Shown here: positions 8,443-17,135 of the stretch, piece by piece
Layout of the letters: every line of letters begins with the position of its first letter
Numbering within the stretch: the first letter of the stretch is position 1
NCBI GenBank assembly: GCA_019636675.1
Contig: JAHBXC010000001.1
Coordinates: 124,001-188,000, forward strand
Direction: 5' to 3'
DNA from: Phycisphaeraceae bacterium
GTDB lineage: Bacteria; Planctomycetota; Phycisphaerae; Phycisphaerales; UBA1924
Length of the DNA stretch: 64,000 nucleotides
Notes under the pieces: model-generated
Databases searched by the model: none
Told to the model about the DNA's origin: nothing
What the model saw: the letters and a program-made list of their open reading frames with translations, nothing else
Position numbers and translations under genes: made by a program

Positions 8443-9732
8443 ATGACCGGAGCGCAGGCAACCCGCGTGGTCATCCTCGGAGGGGGCTTCGGGGGTCTCT
8501 ACGCCGCCAAGGCGCTGCGCCGGGCGCCGGTGCGTGTGACGCTGGTGGACCGGCGCAACCACCACACCTTCCAGCCCCTGCTGTACCAGGTCGCGACCGC
8601 CGGGTTGAGCCCTGCCGAGATCGCCCAGCCCCTGCGCGCGATCCTGGCGCGCCAGCGCAACTGCGATGTCGTGATGGGCGAGGCGACGGGCGTCGACCTG
8701 GACGCGCGTCTGGTCACGCTGCGCGAGGCCGGGGGCGAGACGGCGCAAGTCCCCTACGACTCCCTCATCGTCGCGACGGGCGCGCGCGACTCGTACTTCG
8801 GCAACGACCACTGGCGCACGCACGCGCCGTCGCTCAAGAGCATCGACGACGCGATCGCGATCCGGCGCCGCTTCCTGCTGTCGTTCGAAGAGGCGGAGAA
8901 CGCCGACCGCGACGAAGACCGCGCCGCGCTGCTGACCTTCGTGATCGTGGGCGCCGGGCCGACGGGCGTGGAGCTGGCGGGGACGATGGTGGAGATCGCG
9001 CGCAAGGCGGCGCCGCGGGTCTACCGGCGCATCGCCAAGGATTCCGTGCGTGTGATCCTTCTGGAGGGGATGGACCGCGTGCTGCCTTCGATGACGCGCG
9101 AGTCGTCGGCGTCGGCGCTGCGTCAGTTGGCGCGGCTGGGCGTGGAGGTCCGGCTGAACACGCTGGCGACGAACATCGACGCGCAGGGCGTGACGCTTGC
9201 GAGCGGCGAGCGGATCGGGTCGCGCTGCGTGGTCTGGGCCGCCGGCGTGCGCGCGAGCCCGCTGATCGGGGCGCTGGGAGTCGAGACGGATAAGGCGGGC
9301 CGCGCGATCGTCGGCCCCGACTGCGCGCTGCCCGGGCGCGCCGAGGTGTTCGTGATCGGCGACGCGGCGCGGATGATCGACGCGCGCACGGGCGAGCCGA
9401 CGCCCGGCGTCGCGCAGGGCGCGATGCAGAGCGGGCGCATGGTCGCGCGGATCATCGCCGACGAAGCGCGCGGGCTGTCGGGCAAGCGCCCGAGCTTTTC
9501 CTATCGCAATAAGGGCGACATGGCGACGATCGGTCGCCACGCCGCAGTCGCCGAGGTCTTCGGGCGCCGGTTCTCCGGTCACGCGGCGTGGGCGCTGTGG
9601 CTGGGCGTGCACCTGCTGTTCCTGATCGGGTTCAGGAACAAGCTGATCGTGCTGATCCAGTGGGCGTGGTCGTATGTGTTCTACAAGCGCGGCGCGGCTC
9701 TGATCACGGGCGAGCAGCGCGCCGTCGAATGA
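8443..9732 (+). CDS. ndh: Type II NADH dehydrogenase (NDH-2)
   Basis: 429 residues. Two Rossmann motifs: VVILGGGFGGLYAAKAL at the N-terminus for FAD and FVIVGAGPTGVELAGTM near residue 170 for NADH. FQPLLYQVATAGLSP and VWAAGVRASPL are diagnostic of NDH-2, as is the late AEVFVIGDAA. The amphipathic C-terminal hydrophobic stretch (ALWLGVHLLFLIGFRNKL) matches the membrane-docking region. It oxidises NADH and reduces quinone without proton pumping. TAGCGT lies 5 nt before the ATG and could be a -10 for a leaderless mRNA; a weak GAGGG also precedes the start. Confidence 0.95.
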   Translation: MTGAQATRVVILGGGFGGLYAAKALRRAPVRVTLVDRRNHHTFQPLLYQVATAGLSPAEIAQPLRAILARQRNCDVVMGEATGVDLDARLVTLREAGGETAQVPYDSLIVATGARDSYFGNDHWRTHAPSLKSIDDAIAIRRRFLLSFEEAENADRDEDRAALLTFVIVGAGPTGVELAGTMVEIARKAAPRVYRRIAKDSVRVILLEGMDRVLPSMTRESSASALRQLARLGVEVRLNTLATNIDAQGVTLASGERIGSRCVVWAAGVRASPLIGALGVETDKAGRAIVGPDCALPGRAEVFVIGDAARMIDARTGEPTPGVAQGAMQSGRMVARIIADEARGLSGKRPSFSYRNKGDMATIGRHAAVAEVFGRRFSGHAAWALWLGVHLLFLIGFRNKLIVLIQWAWSYVFYKRGAALITGEQRAVE

Positions 9733-9742
9733 TCGGGGCGCG

Positions 9743-10204
9743 TCAGACCTGCGCGATCGCGATCGTGCGCACCAGATTGAACCGGCGCGCCGCCCACCCG
9801 CCGACGAGCAGCAGCAGGCCGATGACCGCGGCGAAGGCGTAGATCTCGTGGGGCAGGTGCGCGATGTACGCCGCCATCCCGGCCAGGAGCAGCAGCCCCC
9901 CCACCACCTTCGCCTGCTTGCAGCGCCGGCAGGTGACCCAGTGCGGCAGCACGAGCGCCGGCTCGGCGAGCTCGACCGCTTCCTGCAGCTCCGACGTGAC
10001 CACCGGCGAGGTCGGATCGGTGAAGTTGATCGGCCCGAGGATGGACCCATCGTCCTCGACAGGGTCTTCCGGGCGGACGGCGTCGATCTTCAGCCCGCGC
10101 TTGAGCGCGAGAACCTCGGCGTGCGCCTTGCAGGTCGCTTCGAGGGTCAGCGTCTCGCTCTCCCCGGTTTCGTGACTGGTGCCTTCGACGATCCAATACG
10201 GCAT
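9743..10204 (-). CDS. Hypothetical two-TM protein with CxxC
   Basis: 153 residues, not recognised. The N-terminal ~85 residues are soluble and start MPYWIVEGTSHETGESETLTLEA in type, resembling small planctomycete substrate or cofactor-binding domains but without a clear family. A CRRC pair sits just before two hydrophobic helices (VVGGLLLLAGMAAYIA and IYAFAAVIGLLLLVGGWAA). The protein is probably a membrane protein with a cytoplasmic N-terminus and a possible metal- or disulfide-forming CxxC. Convergent with NDH-2. Confidence 0.6.
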   Translation of the reverse strand: MPYWIVEGTSHETGESETLTLEATCKAHAEVLALKRGLKIDAVRPEDPVEDDGSILGPINFTDPTSPVVTSELQEAVELAEPALVLPHWVTCRRCKQAKVVGGLLLLAGMAAYIAHLPHEIYAFAAVIGLLLLVGGWAARRFNLVRTIAIAQV

Positions 10205-10333
10205 ACGGCGTCCTCCGGTCGACGAGACGCGTATGCACGCCCGCCGAGTAGTCAGTTCAGACTACCACAAACCGTACCACCGTGATCGGAGAAACCGCGA
10301 AAAATATCCAAAAAGAAGCAACCTGCTCCCGGG

Positions 10334-10353
10334 ACCCGGGGCAGTCCCCGGGT
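10334..10353 (-). terminator. Hairpin directly after proS
   Basis: ACCCGGGG/CCCCGGGT with 4-nt loop lies 1 nt after the proS stop codon (minus strand). The T tract on the minus strand (TTCTTTTT) comes about 17 nt later, so termination may be imperfect; on the plus strand TTTT follows at once but no plus-strand gene enters it. Confidence 0.5.
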
Positions 10354-10354
10354 T

Positions 10355-12202
10355 TTAGCCCGCCGCGGCGGCCGCGCACTTCGACACGATCTCGCCCAGC
10401 GGGACCGTCTCGCCCTTCCCGGCGTCGGTGCGCAATTTGAACTCGATGGCGTCCTGCTCCAGCGCCTTGTCGCCCAGCGTCAGCCGGATGGGCACGCCGA
10501 TCAGGTCGGCGTCCTTGAACTTCACGCCCGGGCGCTCGTCCCGGTCGTCGATCAGGACATCCAGCCCGGCGCCGGACAACTGTTTCGCCAGGTCGTCGGC
10601 CACCTGCATGGCGCGCGAGCCGGGCTCGGGCTTCATGACGGTGATGACGATGTGGTACGGCGCGATCGCCATGGGCCACACGATGCCGTGCTCGTCGTTG
10701 CGCCCTTCGACGCACGCGGCCATGGTGCGCGACACCCCGATGCCGTAGCAGCCCATGATGACGCTGCGGCGCTGCTGGTCGGCGCCCAGGATCTGGAAGC
10801 CCATCGCGTCGGAGTACTTCGTGCCCAGCTTGAAGATGTGCCCGACCTCGATGCCCTTCTTCGCTTCGAGCACCGCGCCCTTGGCGCGCGGCGAGGGGTC
10901 GCCGGGGATCGCGTTGCGGATGTCGGCGACGCGCACCTTCGACGAGTCCTTCAGGACATCGCCCATCTCGCGCGACCAGTTGAAGTGCTTGACGTGGTGG
11001 TCGGCCTCGTCCGCGCCGGTCGCCCAGAACATCGGCTTGCCGGTCTGCGCATTGATCGCCTGCGCCGCGTCGGGGTCGACGAAGAGGACGGCGTCCTTCA
11101 CCGTCGCGACGGCGCGCGGCGAGACATAGCCGATCGCGAAGCCCGCTTCGCGTGCGGCCTTGTCGTCGGCCATCGTCACCGGGGAGCCGAGCGCGCCCTT
11201 GAGTTTGCCCTCGTTGACCTCGTGGTCGGCGCGCACGGTCGCGAGCGCCCAGCGCTTCCCCCCTGCCTTGTCGGGGTCGACGACGCTAAAGACGAGCGTC
11301 TTGAGCATGTTCTGGTGCTTGACCTTCATGAACTTGCCGACCTCGTCGATGCCGGGCAGGTTCGGGGTGTGGACCTTCTCGAGGGCGCCGCTGGGCTCGC
11401 CCTCGAAGGACCACGCGCGCTCGCCGGTCTCGCACTTCTCGACATTGGCGGCGTAGCCGGTCGCCGGGCAGATGAGGATGGTGTCCTCGCCGCTGTCGGC
11501 GTTGACCATGAACTCGTGGGACGCGCTGCCCCCGATGGGGCCGGCCTCGGCTTCGACCATCGTGAAGTCGAGCCCGCAGCGCGTGAACACATTGGTGTAC
11601 GCGCGGCGCATGTCCTCGTAGATCTCGTTGAGCCCCCCCGCTCCTTCGAGGTTCATATGGAAGGAGTACGCGTCCTTCATGATGAACTCGCGGCAGCGCA
11701 GCAGGCCCGAGCGAGGGCGGAACTCGTCGCGGAACTTGGTCTGGATCTGGTACACGGTGAGCGGGAGTTGCGTGTACGAGGTGACGCCGGCCATGAGCGC
11801 GTCGGTGACGATCTCTTCGTGGGTGGGCGCGAGGGCGTTGACGCGCCCGTGCCGGTCGGTGAGCCGGAAGAGGTTGTCGCCGTAGTCGATGTCGCGCTTG
11901 GTGCCCGCGAAGAGTTCGAGGGGCTCGAGGGCGGGCATGAGCATCTCGCACGAGCCGATGGCGTCCATCTCCTCGCGGACGATCTGGCTGATCTTCTGGA
12001 GGACGCGCCAGCCCAAGGGGAGGTAGTCATAGATGCCCGCGCCGACGCGCCGGATGTACCCGCCGCGCGAGAGCAGTTTGTGGCTGATGGCCTCGGCGTC
12101 GCCCGGGGCTTCCTTGGTGGTGGGGATGTAGGTGCGCGACCAGCGGTGGACGGCGCCGAGCGAGGGGCGGGCGAGGGCTGACGGGGCGTGGGTCTGGCTC
12201 AT
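10355..12202 (-). CDS. proS: Prolyl-tRNA synthetase, bacterial long form
   Basis: 615 residues, the size of bacterial-type ProRS with an inserted YbaK-like editing domain between class II motifs 2 and 3 (roughly residues 225-400). Motif 2 is seen in TKFRDEFRPRSGLLRCREF, motif 3 in GCYGIGVSRTMAAC, and a C-terminal anticodon-binding domain contains LIDDRDERPGVKFKDADL. It charges tRNA-Pro in the cytoplasm. I chose ATG 12202 because the protein's N-terminus matches family length; the open frame continues far upstream without homology. TACCAT lies 8 nt upstream and no Shine-Dalgarno is visible, again suggesting a leaderless or short-leader mRNA. Confidence 0.95.
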   Translation of the reverse strand: MSQTHAPSALARPSLGAVHRWSRTYIPTTKEAPGDAEAISHKLLSRGGYIRRVGAGIYDYLPLGWRVLQKISQIVREEMDAIGSCEMLMPALEPLELFAGTKRDIDYGDNLFRLTDRHGRVNALAPTHEEIVTDALMAGVTSYTQLPLTVYQIQTKFRDEFRPRSGLLRCREFIMKDAYSFHMNLEGAGGLNEIYEDMRRAYTNVFTRCGLDFTMVEAEAGPIGGSASHEFMVNADSGEDTILICPATGYAANVEKCETGERAWSFEGEPSGALEKVHTPNLPGIDEVGKFMKVKHQNMLKTLVFSVVDPDKAGGKRWALATVRADHEVNEGKLKGALGSPVTMADDKAAREAGFAIGYVSPRAVATVKDAVLFVDPDAAQAINAQTGKPMFWATGADEADHHVKHFNWSREMGDVLKDSSKVRVADIRNAIPGDPSPRAKGAVLEAKKGIEVGHIFKLGTKYSDAMGFQILGADQQRRSVIMGCYGIGVSRTMAACVEGRNDEHGIVWPMAIAPYHIVITVMKPEPGSRAMQVADDLAKQLSGAGLDVLIDDRDERPGVKFKDADLIGVPIRLTLGDKALEQDAIEFKLRTDAGKGETVPLGEIVSKCAAAAAG

Positions 12203-12361
12203 GGGCCGGGATGGTAGGAGAGCGTCCGCGCAGCCCGGGGAAGAAACTGCCTGAAAGTCCGGATGAACGCTTGGAGGATCGGTCGCCTTCGGCCATACTG
12301 GCCTGTCGCCGCGCCTTCGTCGTTCGAGGGGGCGGGCGGCGATTCGGAGAGGAGAAACATC

Positions 12362-12973
12362 ATGATGCAGAAGCGAAGCATCGCGGCGGCGTGCCTGGGC
12401 GCGGCTGTCGCCGCCGGGGCTGGGGCCTTCCCGATCTACGAGGGCGCCGGGTTCGCGATCCCCGACAACAACCCGCTGGGCGCGTCGAGCACGATCGTGG
12501 TCAACGACTTCAACGTCGTCGGCATGGTCCGGGTGGAACTGGTCGGGCTGACCCACACCTGGGCGGGCGATCTGACGGCAACCCTTTCCAACGGATCGGC
12601 GACGGTCGACCTGTTCCGTCGCGTGGGCTTTACCGGCACCGGGTTCGGCACGTCTGCCAATTTCGACGGGAACTACCTTTTCGAAGACGGCTACTCGACC
12701 ACGCTCTGGGATGTCGTCGGGGGGCTCGGCACCAATGATGTCGTGCCAACCGGGAATTACGCCGCCAGCGGCGCGTCCGGCGCGCCGGTCTCACTTCTCA
12801 CGCCGTACTGGGGGATGCCCACCGCCGGCAACTGGACGCTCACGATCACCGACGCTGCCGCGACCGATATCGGCTCCCTTGAGGGCTGGCGTCTGCAGCT
12901 GGTGATCCCGTCGCCCGGCGCTGGCGGGCTGGCGATGCTGGCCGGGATTGTCGCCGCCCGTCGGCGTCGCTGA
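12362..12973 (+). CDS. Secreted stand-alone P-domain protein with PEP-CTERM-like tail (paralogue 1)
   Basis: 203 residues: signal peptide (1-22), then one proprotein-convertase P-like domain (FAIPDNNPLGASSTI, LTHTWAGDLTATLSN, NWTLTITDAAATDIGSLEGW), then tail PSPG + hydrophobic helix + RRRR. P-domains normally follow a subtilisin-like protease; none is attached here. The tail is a sorting signal of the PEP-CTERM kind, so the protein is probably processed at the envelope. GGAGAGGAGAAAC precedes ATG 12362 (a second ATG follows at once). First of three tandem paralogues and the most divergent. Confidence 0.8.
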   Translation: MMQKRSIAAACLGAAVAAGAGAFPIYEGAGFAIPDNNPLGASSTIVVNDFNVVGMVRVELVGLTHTWAGDLTATLSNGSATVDLFRRVGFTGTGFGTSANFDGNYLFEDGYSTTLWDVVGGLGTNDVVPTGNYAASGASGAPVSLLTPYWGMPTAGNWTLTITDAAATDIGSLEGWRLQLVIPSPGAGGLAMLAGIVAARRRR

Positions 12974-13419
12974 TCCCATTCTGGGTAGTTTGCATCGGTT
13001 CAGGACTTCAGACGCGGGCCGCTCCAGGGTCGTCTTCGACCTCGGTGCGGCCCGCGTTATCGCCTCGCAGGCCCCTTCGATGCCGTTTCTGGAGGGGCCG
13101 CTGGCCGCCTGGGGCGACAGGCCCCCACTTCAGGCCGATATGCTGGGCATCGGGTCGCTTTTGCGCAAAAGTTTGCCGATTCAGCCATTGCGCTCTTGCT
13201 TTCCTCGCCAGTTTCGGGCAAGATGTGATCGTTCCGGTCTGCGCTGTGCGGGCCGGGTTGGTAGGAAGAGCGTCGTCGTCTGATCTGCCGTCCGTGGGGG
13301 ACACGGGCGGGTCACGGGTCGGACAAACCTATGGCGACGGTGTGTATCTGGCTTGCGACGCATCCTGCGCCGTCGGGCGACTGCGTTCATGCAAGCCGAA
13401 GAGAAGAAAGGGATTCAAC
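12974..13419. other. 446-bp intergenic leader/promoter region upstream of P-domain paralogue 2
   Basis: No convincing gene. It contains the long inverted repeat listed separately, a possible promoter (TTGCTT about 13197-13202, 17-nt spacer, CAAGAT) and then about 200 nt of potential 5' leader before the next gene. Part of the leader resembles that of paralogue 3. Confidence 0.4.
13012..13057. repeat. Long inverted repeat with nested stem
   Basis: Outer arms ACGCGGGCCGC (13012-13022) and GCGGCCCGCGT (13047-13057) are perfect 11-bp complements. Inside lies a second short stem GGTCG-TCTT-CGACC. No T tract follows on either strand, so it may be a weak terminator for paralogue 1, a structured RNA, or a protein-binding palindrome. 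Confidence 0.6.
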
Positions 13420-14001
13420 ATGTCGAAGTTCCTCGCTGCGTCCGCTGGCCTCGCCCTCGCGGCCTCCGCCCTCGCCGGCAACTCGTACAACGGCGCCGGG
13501 TTCGCGATTCCTGACAACGCCCCCGCCGGCGCGAACAGCGTCATCAACGTCGCCGACTCGTTCTCGATCGCGAACGTCTCCGTGACCCTCAACAACCTCA
13601 CCCACACCTGGGCCGGCGACCTGATCGCCACCCTCTCCAACGGCGCGACCACCGTCACGCTGGTCAACCGCCCCGGCCAGGTCGGCGGCGCCGGCTTCGG
13701 CTCCTCGTCCGACTTCGGCGGCAACTACACCTTCGCCGACGGCGGCGCTGACCTCTCCGCCAACCTCGGCGGCGGCGGCACCTTCGTCATCCCCTCCGGC
13801 ACCTACGCCCCCGTTGGCGCCCTCTCGGCGTTCAACGGCCAGAACTCCGCTGGCGCCTGGACCCTCAACATCTCCGACAACGCCGGTGGCGACCTCGGCA
13901 ACCTCGGCTCCTGGACCCTCAACCTCACCGCCGTCCCGACCCCCGGCGCCGCTGCTCTGCTCGGCCTCGCTGGCGTCGCCGGCCTCCGTCGCCGCCGCTA
14001 A
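13420..14001 (+). CDS. Secreted stand-alone P-domain protein with PEP-CTERM-like tail (paralogue 2)
   Basis: 193 residues. Signal peptide MSKFLAASAGLALAASALA, P-like domain with GFAIPDNAPAGANSVI, NNLTHTWAGDLIATLSNG and AGAWTLNISDNAGGDLG, and tail TPGAAALLGLAGVAGLRRRR. The N-terminus, the 20 or so bases before the ATG (AAGGGATTCAACATG) and the tail are almost the same as in paralogue 3, so these two arose by a recent duplication that included the translation start region. Probably exported and processed at the cell surface; role unknown. A strong terminator follows. Confidence 0.8.
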   Translation: MSKFLAASAGLALAASALAGNSYNGAGFAIPDNAPAGANSVINVADSFSIANVSVTLNNLTHTWAGDLIATLSNGATTVTLVNRPGQVGGAGFGSSSDFGGNYTFADGGADLSANLGGGGTFVIPSGTYAPVGALSAFNGQNSAGAWTLNISDNAGGDLGNLGSWTLNLTAVPTPGAAALLGLAGVAGLRRRR

Positions 14002-14050
14002 TCGCGAACGGCTCCGGCTGATCCCCCTTCGGGGATAAACACACGAAGAC

Positions 14051-14088
14051 ACAGCCCCGGTTTCCCCAAGCCGGGGCTGTTCATTTTT
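14051..14088 (+). terminator. Intrinsic terminator after P-domain paralogue 2
   Basis: 10-bp stem ACAGCCCCGG/CCGGGGCTGT, 10-nt loop, then TCATTTTT. Its core stem is repeated after paralogue 3. Confidence 0.9.
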
Positions 14089-14128
14089 GTCGGCGCAAAA
14101 AAATCTGCGTTTGGTCCTGAATACCCAC

Positions 14129-14157
14129 TTGCAGTGAGCGGGCGGATGTGGCACAAT
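14129..14157 (+). promoter_or_regulatory. Candidate sigma-70 promoter for P-domain paralogue 3
   Basis: TTGCAG (14129-14134), a 17-nt spacer and CACAAT (14152-14157). If used, the mRNA has a leader of about 195 nt before the ATG at 14360, which leaves room for regulatory RNA structure. I could not match the leader to a known riboswitch. Confidence 0.45.
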
Positions 14158-14359
14158 ACAGGCGAGGTCAGGCAGCAGTGTGCTGTCTGAAGAAACGCGT
14201 CATCGCTCGACACTTGGCTTGGGGCCCGTGCGGAATAAACGCGCGGGAATGGCTGGGTGGAGACTCCCCGATGACGACATCGTGTGTTTGGAGTTATGCG
14301 CTGGGTATGGCCCGGACGTCCGGCTTGTCCTGCGCATCGAGAGAAGGAAGGGATTCAAC

Positions 14360-14974
14360 ATGTCGAAGTTTATCGCAGCGTCCGCCGGTCTCGCCCTCGC
14401 CGCCATGGCCATGGCCGACGGCAACAACCAGACCATCGGCGGCGGCGCCGGGTTCGCCATCCCGGACAACGTCCCCGCCGGCGCGTCGTCCTCGATCAAC
14501 ACCAACGTCGGCTCGCCGTTCACGGTCGTCGGTGTTCAGTTCACCGGCCTCAGCCACACCTGGGTCGGCGACCTGATCATGACCCTCTCCGGCCCCGGCG
14601 GCGCCGGCAACTCGTTCAACTTCTTCTACCGCCCCGGCCAGACCACCCCCACCGCCGTCGGCCAGAACGGCGACTTCCTCGCCGGCAACTCGTACTCCTT
14701 CGTCGACGGCGGCCTCGCCTGGAACACCGGCGCGGTCATCCCCTCCGGCGCCTACGCCCCCATCCGCAGCCCCTTCGCCCCCGCCCAGAGCATCAACTCC
14801 TTCGCGGGCCTCAACGGCGTCGACGGCACCTGGACCCTCAACATCAGCGACAACGCCGGTCTCGACACTGGCTCCTTCCAGGGCTGGGCGCTGATCGTCA
14901 AGCCCATCCCGACCCCCGGCGCCGCCGCCCTCCTGGGCGTTGCTGGCCTCGCTGGTCTGCGTCGTCGTCGCTAA
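14360..14974 (+). CDS. Secreted stand-alone P-domain protein with PEP-CTERM-like tail (paralogue 3)
   Basis: 204 residues. Signal MSKFIAASAGLALAAMAMA, P-like domain (GFAIPDNVPAGASSSI, GLSHTWVGDLIMTLSGPGG, GTWTLNISDNAGLDTGS) and tail TPGAAALLGVAGLAGLRRRR. Compared with paralogue 2 it has extra loop residues around SFVDGGLAWNTG and SPFAPAQSINSF. AAGGAAGGGA precedes the start. It has its own promoter candidate and terminator, so the three paralogues are likely expressed separately rather than as one operon. Confidence 0.8.
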   Translation: MSKFIAASAGLALAAMAMADGNNQTIGGGAGFAIPDNVPAGASSSINTNVGSPFTVVGVQFTGLSHTWVGDLIMTLSGPGGAGNSFNFFYRPGQTTPTAVGQNGDFLAGNSYSFVDGGLAWNTGAVIPSGAYAPIRSPFAPAQSINSFAGLNGVDGTWTLNISDNAGLDTGSFQGWALIVKPIPTPGAAALLGVAGLAGLRRRR

Positions 14975-15012
14975 TCCCGACGCCCGACCGAGATGATCCT
15001 GATCTGATCACG

Positions 15013-15044
15013 CAGCCCCGGTCGCAAGGCCGGGGCTGTTGTTT
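15013..15044 (+). terminator. Intrinsic terminator after P-domain paralogue 3
   Basis: 9-bp stem CAGCCCCGG/CCGGGGCTG, 8-nt loop, then TTGTTT. The stem is the same as that after paralogue 2, so the terminator was duplicated with the gene. Confidence 0.85.
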
Positions 15045-15080
15045 CCTCCCGGCGTGTCTATTCCAGACGACGCCCGACCC

Positions 15081-15108
15081 TTGTAATGCCCGCCGCGTGT
15101 GGTACCTT
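15081..15108 (+). promoter_or_regulatory. Candidate promoter of the halogenase-like gene
   Basis: TTGTAA (15081-15086), 16-nt spacer, TACCTT (15103-15108), about 37 nt before the ATG at 15146. Confidence 0.45.
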
Positions 15109-15145
15109 TCACCGAACTCCTGCGTCTCCAGAGGGATCCACGATC

Positions 15146-16888
15146 ATGACCGATTCGTTCGATGTCGCCGTCATCGGGGGCGGGCCCGGGGGCTCCACCC
15201 TTGCCTGTCTTCTCAAGAAGCACAACCCGGCGCTGCGCGTGCTCGTGCTCGAGAAAGAGAAGTTCCCGCGCGACCACATCGGCGAATCGCAGCTCCCCCC
15301 CATCGGCAAGGTGCTCATCGAGATGGGCTGCTGGGACAAGGTCGAGGCCGCCGGCTTCCCCATCAAGGTCGGCGTGACCTTCACCTGGGGTAAGACGACC
15401 GACCCGTGGGACTTCCATCTCTTCCCCCTCTCGGAGATGGACACGACCAAGCCCCGCCCCCATCGCTTCGAGAACTGGCGCCAGCGCAGCTCGTTCCAGG
15501 TCGACCGCGCGATCTACGACAAGATCCTCCTCGACCACGCGCGCGAGCTCGGCTGCGACGTGCGCGAGGAGACGCGCGTCGCCTCCATCGAACGCGACGG
15601 CGATCGCGTCGTCGGCCTCACCCTCGGCTCGGGCGAGACCGTCACGGCGCGCCACTACGTCGACGCCAGCGGCAACGTCGGCATCCTCCGTCGCGCGATG
15701 GGCGTCAAGGTCGACGCCCCCACCGCCCTCCAGAACATCGCCTTCTGGGACTACTGGGAAAACCCGCGCTGGCTCGAGGTCGAGCCCGTCGGACGCACGC
15801 GCGTCCACATCCGATCGCTGCCCTACGGGTGGATGTGGTTCATCCCGGTCAGCGCGACGCGCGCCAGCGTCGGGCTCGTCACCCCGGCGAGCTATTACAA
15901 AGAGTCCGGCAAGCGACCGGCCGAGATCTTCGCCCAGGCGCTCGAGGACGAGAAGTGGGTGAAGAACGCCCTCGAGGGCGGGAGCCCTCGCGGGAAGGTC
16001 GAATCCACCACCGACTGGTCGTACGTCGTCGAACGCTGCTACGGCGAGAACTGGTTCCTCGTGGGCGAGGTCGCCGGCTTCGCCGACCCCATCCTCTCCG
16101 CCGGTATGACGCTCACGCAGACCGGCGCCCTCGAGCTCGCGTACACCATCCTCGAACTCGACCGCGCCGAGCACGACCGCGAGTGGCTGCTGGCGCGCTA
16201 CGACGACCTGCAGCGCCGGCGCGTTCTCCAGCACATGCGTTTCGCCGAGTACTGGTACTCCGCCAACGGCGTGTTCGACAACATCCGCGAGAACTGCGTC
16301 AAGATCGCCGAGGAAGCGGGCCTCAAGCTCAACCCGGCCGAGGCGTTCAAGTGGCTCGCGCAGGGCGGCTTCGGCGACGACATCCCCGGCCAGGTCGGCC
16401 TCGGAGGCCTCGACATCGCCGGCGTCAAGCAGGTCATGATGCGCATCACCGGCGATCAGGCCACCTGGAAGATCAACGGCAAGAACGTCTTCAAGCTCAA
16501 CCTGCAGGGCGCGAAGAAGGTCTGGATCGGGCGCCCCAACGGCATGGGGCGCATCGAGCGCGCCGAGGCGTACCTGCGAGGGCACAGCCGCCTCGAACTC
16601 ATCGGCGTGCAGAAGACGCTCTTCGAGATCCTGCAAAGGCACTCTGACATCGACAAGATCCTCGAATCGCTGCGCAATCACTTCGCGATCAGCGTGCCGG
16701 CCGAGCACATCGGCGCCGCCGTCCAGCAGGCGATCCAGGTCCTCGAGGTCATGGCGACCGACTACTGGGTCCACGCGTCGGTTCGAAAGGGACGCCCGGC
16801 CCTGCAGCTCGCAACGCCCGAAGAGGGCCAGCTCATCCACACGCACGACGAGTCCGGCCTTCTGGGGCGCGTGCCCGTGAAGGCGTGA
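15146..16888 (+). CDS. Flavin-dependent halogenase-like FAD oxidoreductase
   Basis: 580 residues. FAD-binding GGGPGGS at residues 11-17, the GES..P motif (HIGESQLPPIGK) and the WxWxIP motif (YGWMWFIPV, near residue 230), which is diagnostic of FAD-dependent halogenases and blocks monooxygenation. A late FAD-binding segment FLVGEVAGFADPILSAGM fits the same superfamily. The last ~150 residues are family-variable and helical. Halogenases need a separate flavin reductase; none is nearby. The substrate cannot be told from sequence; a non-halogenating relative is possible. GAGGGATCC precedes ATG 15146; the upstream 20 codons of open frame look non-coding. Confidence 0.8.
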   Translation: MTDSFDVAVIGGGPGGSTLACLLKKHNPALRVLVLEKEKFPRDHIGESQLPPIGKVLIEMGCWDKVEAAGFPIKVGVTFTWGKTTDPWDFHLFPLSEMDTTKPRPHRFENWRQRSSFQVDRAIYDKILLDHARELGCDVREETRVASIERDGDRVVGLTLGSGETVTARHYVDASGNVGILRRAMGVKVDAPTALQNIAFWDYWENPRWLEVEPVGRTRVHIRSLPYGWMWFIPVSATRASVGLVTPASYYKESGKRPAEIFAQALEDEKWVKNALEGGSPRGKVESTTDWSYVVERCYGENWFLVGEVAGFADPILSAGMTLTQTGALELAYTILELDRAEHDREWLLARYDDLQRRRVLQHMRFAEYWYSANGVFDNIRENCVKIAEEAGLKLNPAEAFKWLAQGGFGDDIPGQVGLGGLDIAGVKQVMMRITGDQATWKINGKNVFKLNLQGAKKVWIGRPNGMGRIERAEAYLRGHSRLELIGVQKTLFEILQRHSDIDKILESLRNHFAISVPAEHIGAAVQQAIQVLEVMATDYWVHASVRKGRPALQLATPEEGQLIHTHDESGLLGRVPVKA

Positions 16889-16899
16889 GCGTCGGGAAA

Positions 16900-16973
16900 C
16901 GCCCCGGGCAGGATTCGAACCTGCGACCGACGGATTAGAAATCCGTTGCTCTATCCAACTGAGCTACCGGGGC
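16900..16973 (-). tRNA. tRNA-Arg (anticodon TCT)
   Basis: Read on the minus strand: acceptor GCCCCGG/CCGGGGC, anticodon stem ACGGA/TCCGT with loop TTTCTAA giving TCT, and a normal GTTCGAATC T loop region. Discriminator G at 16900, no encoded CCA. It lies 11 nt from the convergent halogenase-like gene. Confidence 0.95.
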
Positions 16974-17135
16974 ACGCGGGCCGGAGACACGCGCGGGCGA
17001 CGCCGAACCGACCCGCGTGAGCGTAGTTCCGCGCGCCCGCGTCGCCAAGCCCACCCCCCACGGGGGATAGGCGTCTCGGCCGACTTCCTGTACCCTCTGG
17101 CGAGGCGCATACCGCGCCAGGAAGGGAGATTCATC

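Noticed and set aside
13260..13420. Possible c-di-GMP (GEMM-I) riboswitch before P-domain paralogue 2
   Set aside because: ACAAACC and GACGCA occur near one another, but the conserved GACGCAAAGCC core and the stem order are missing and paralogue 3 lacks the same elements.
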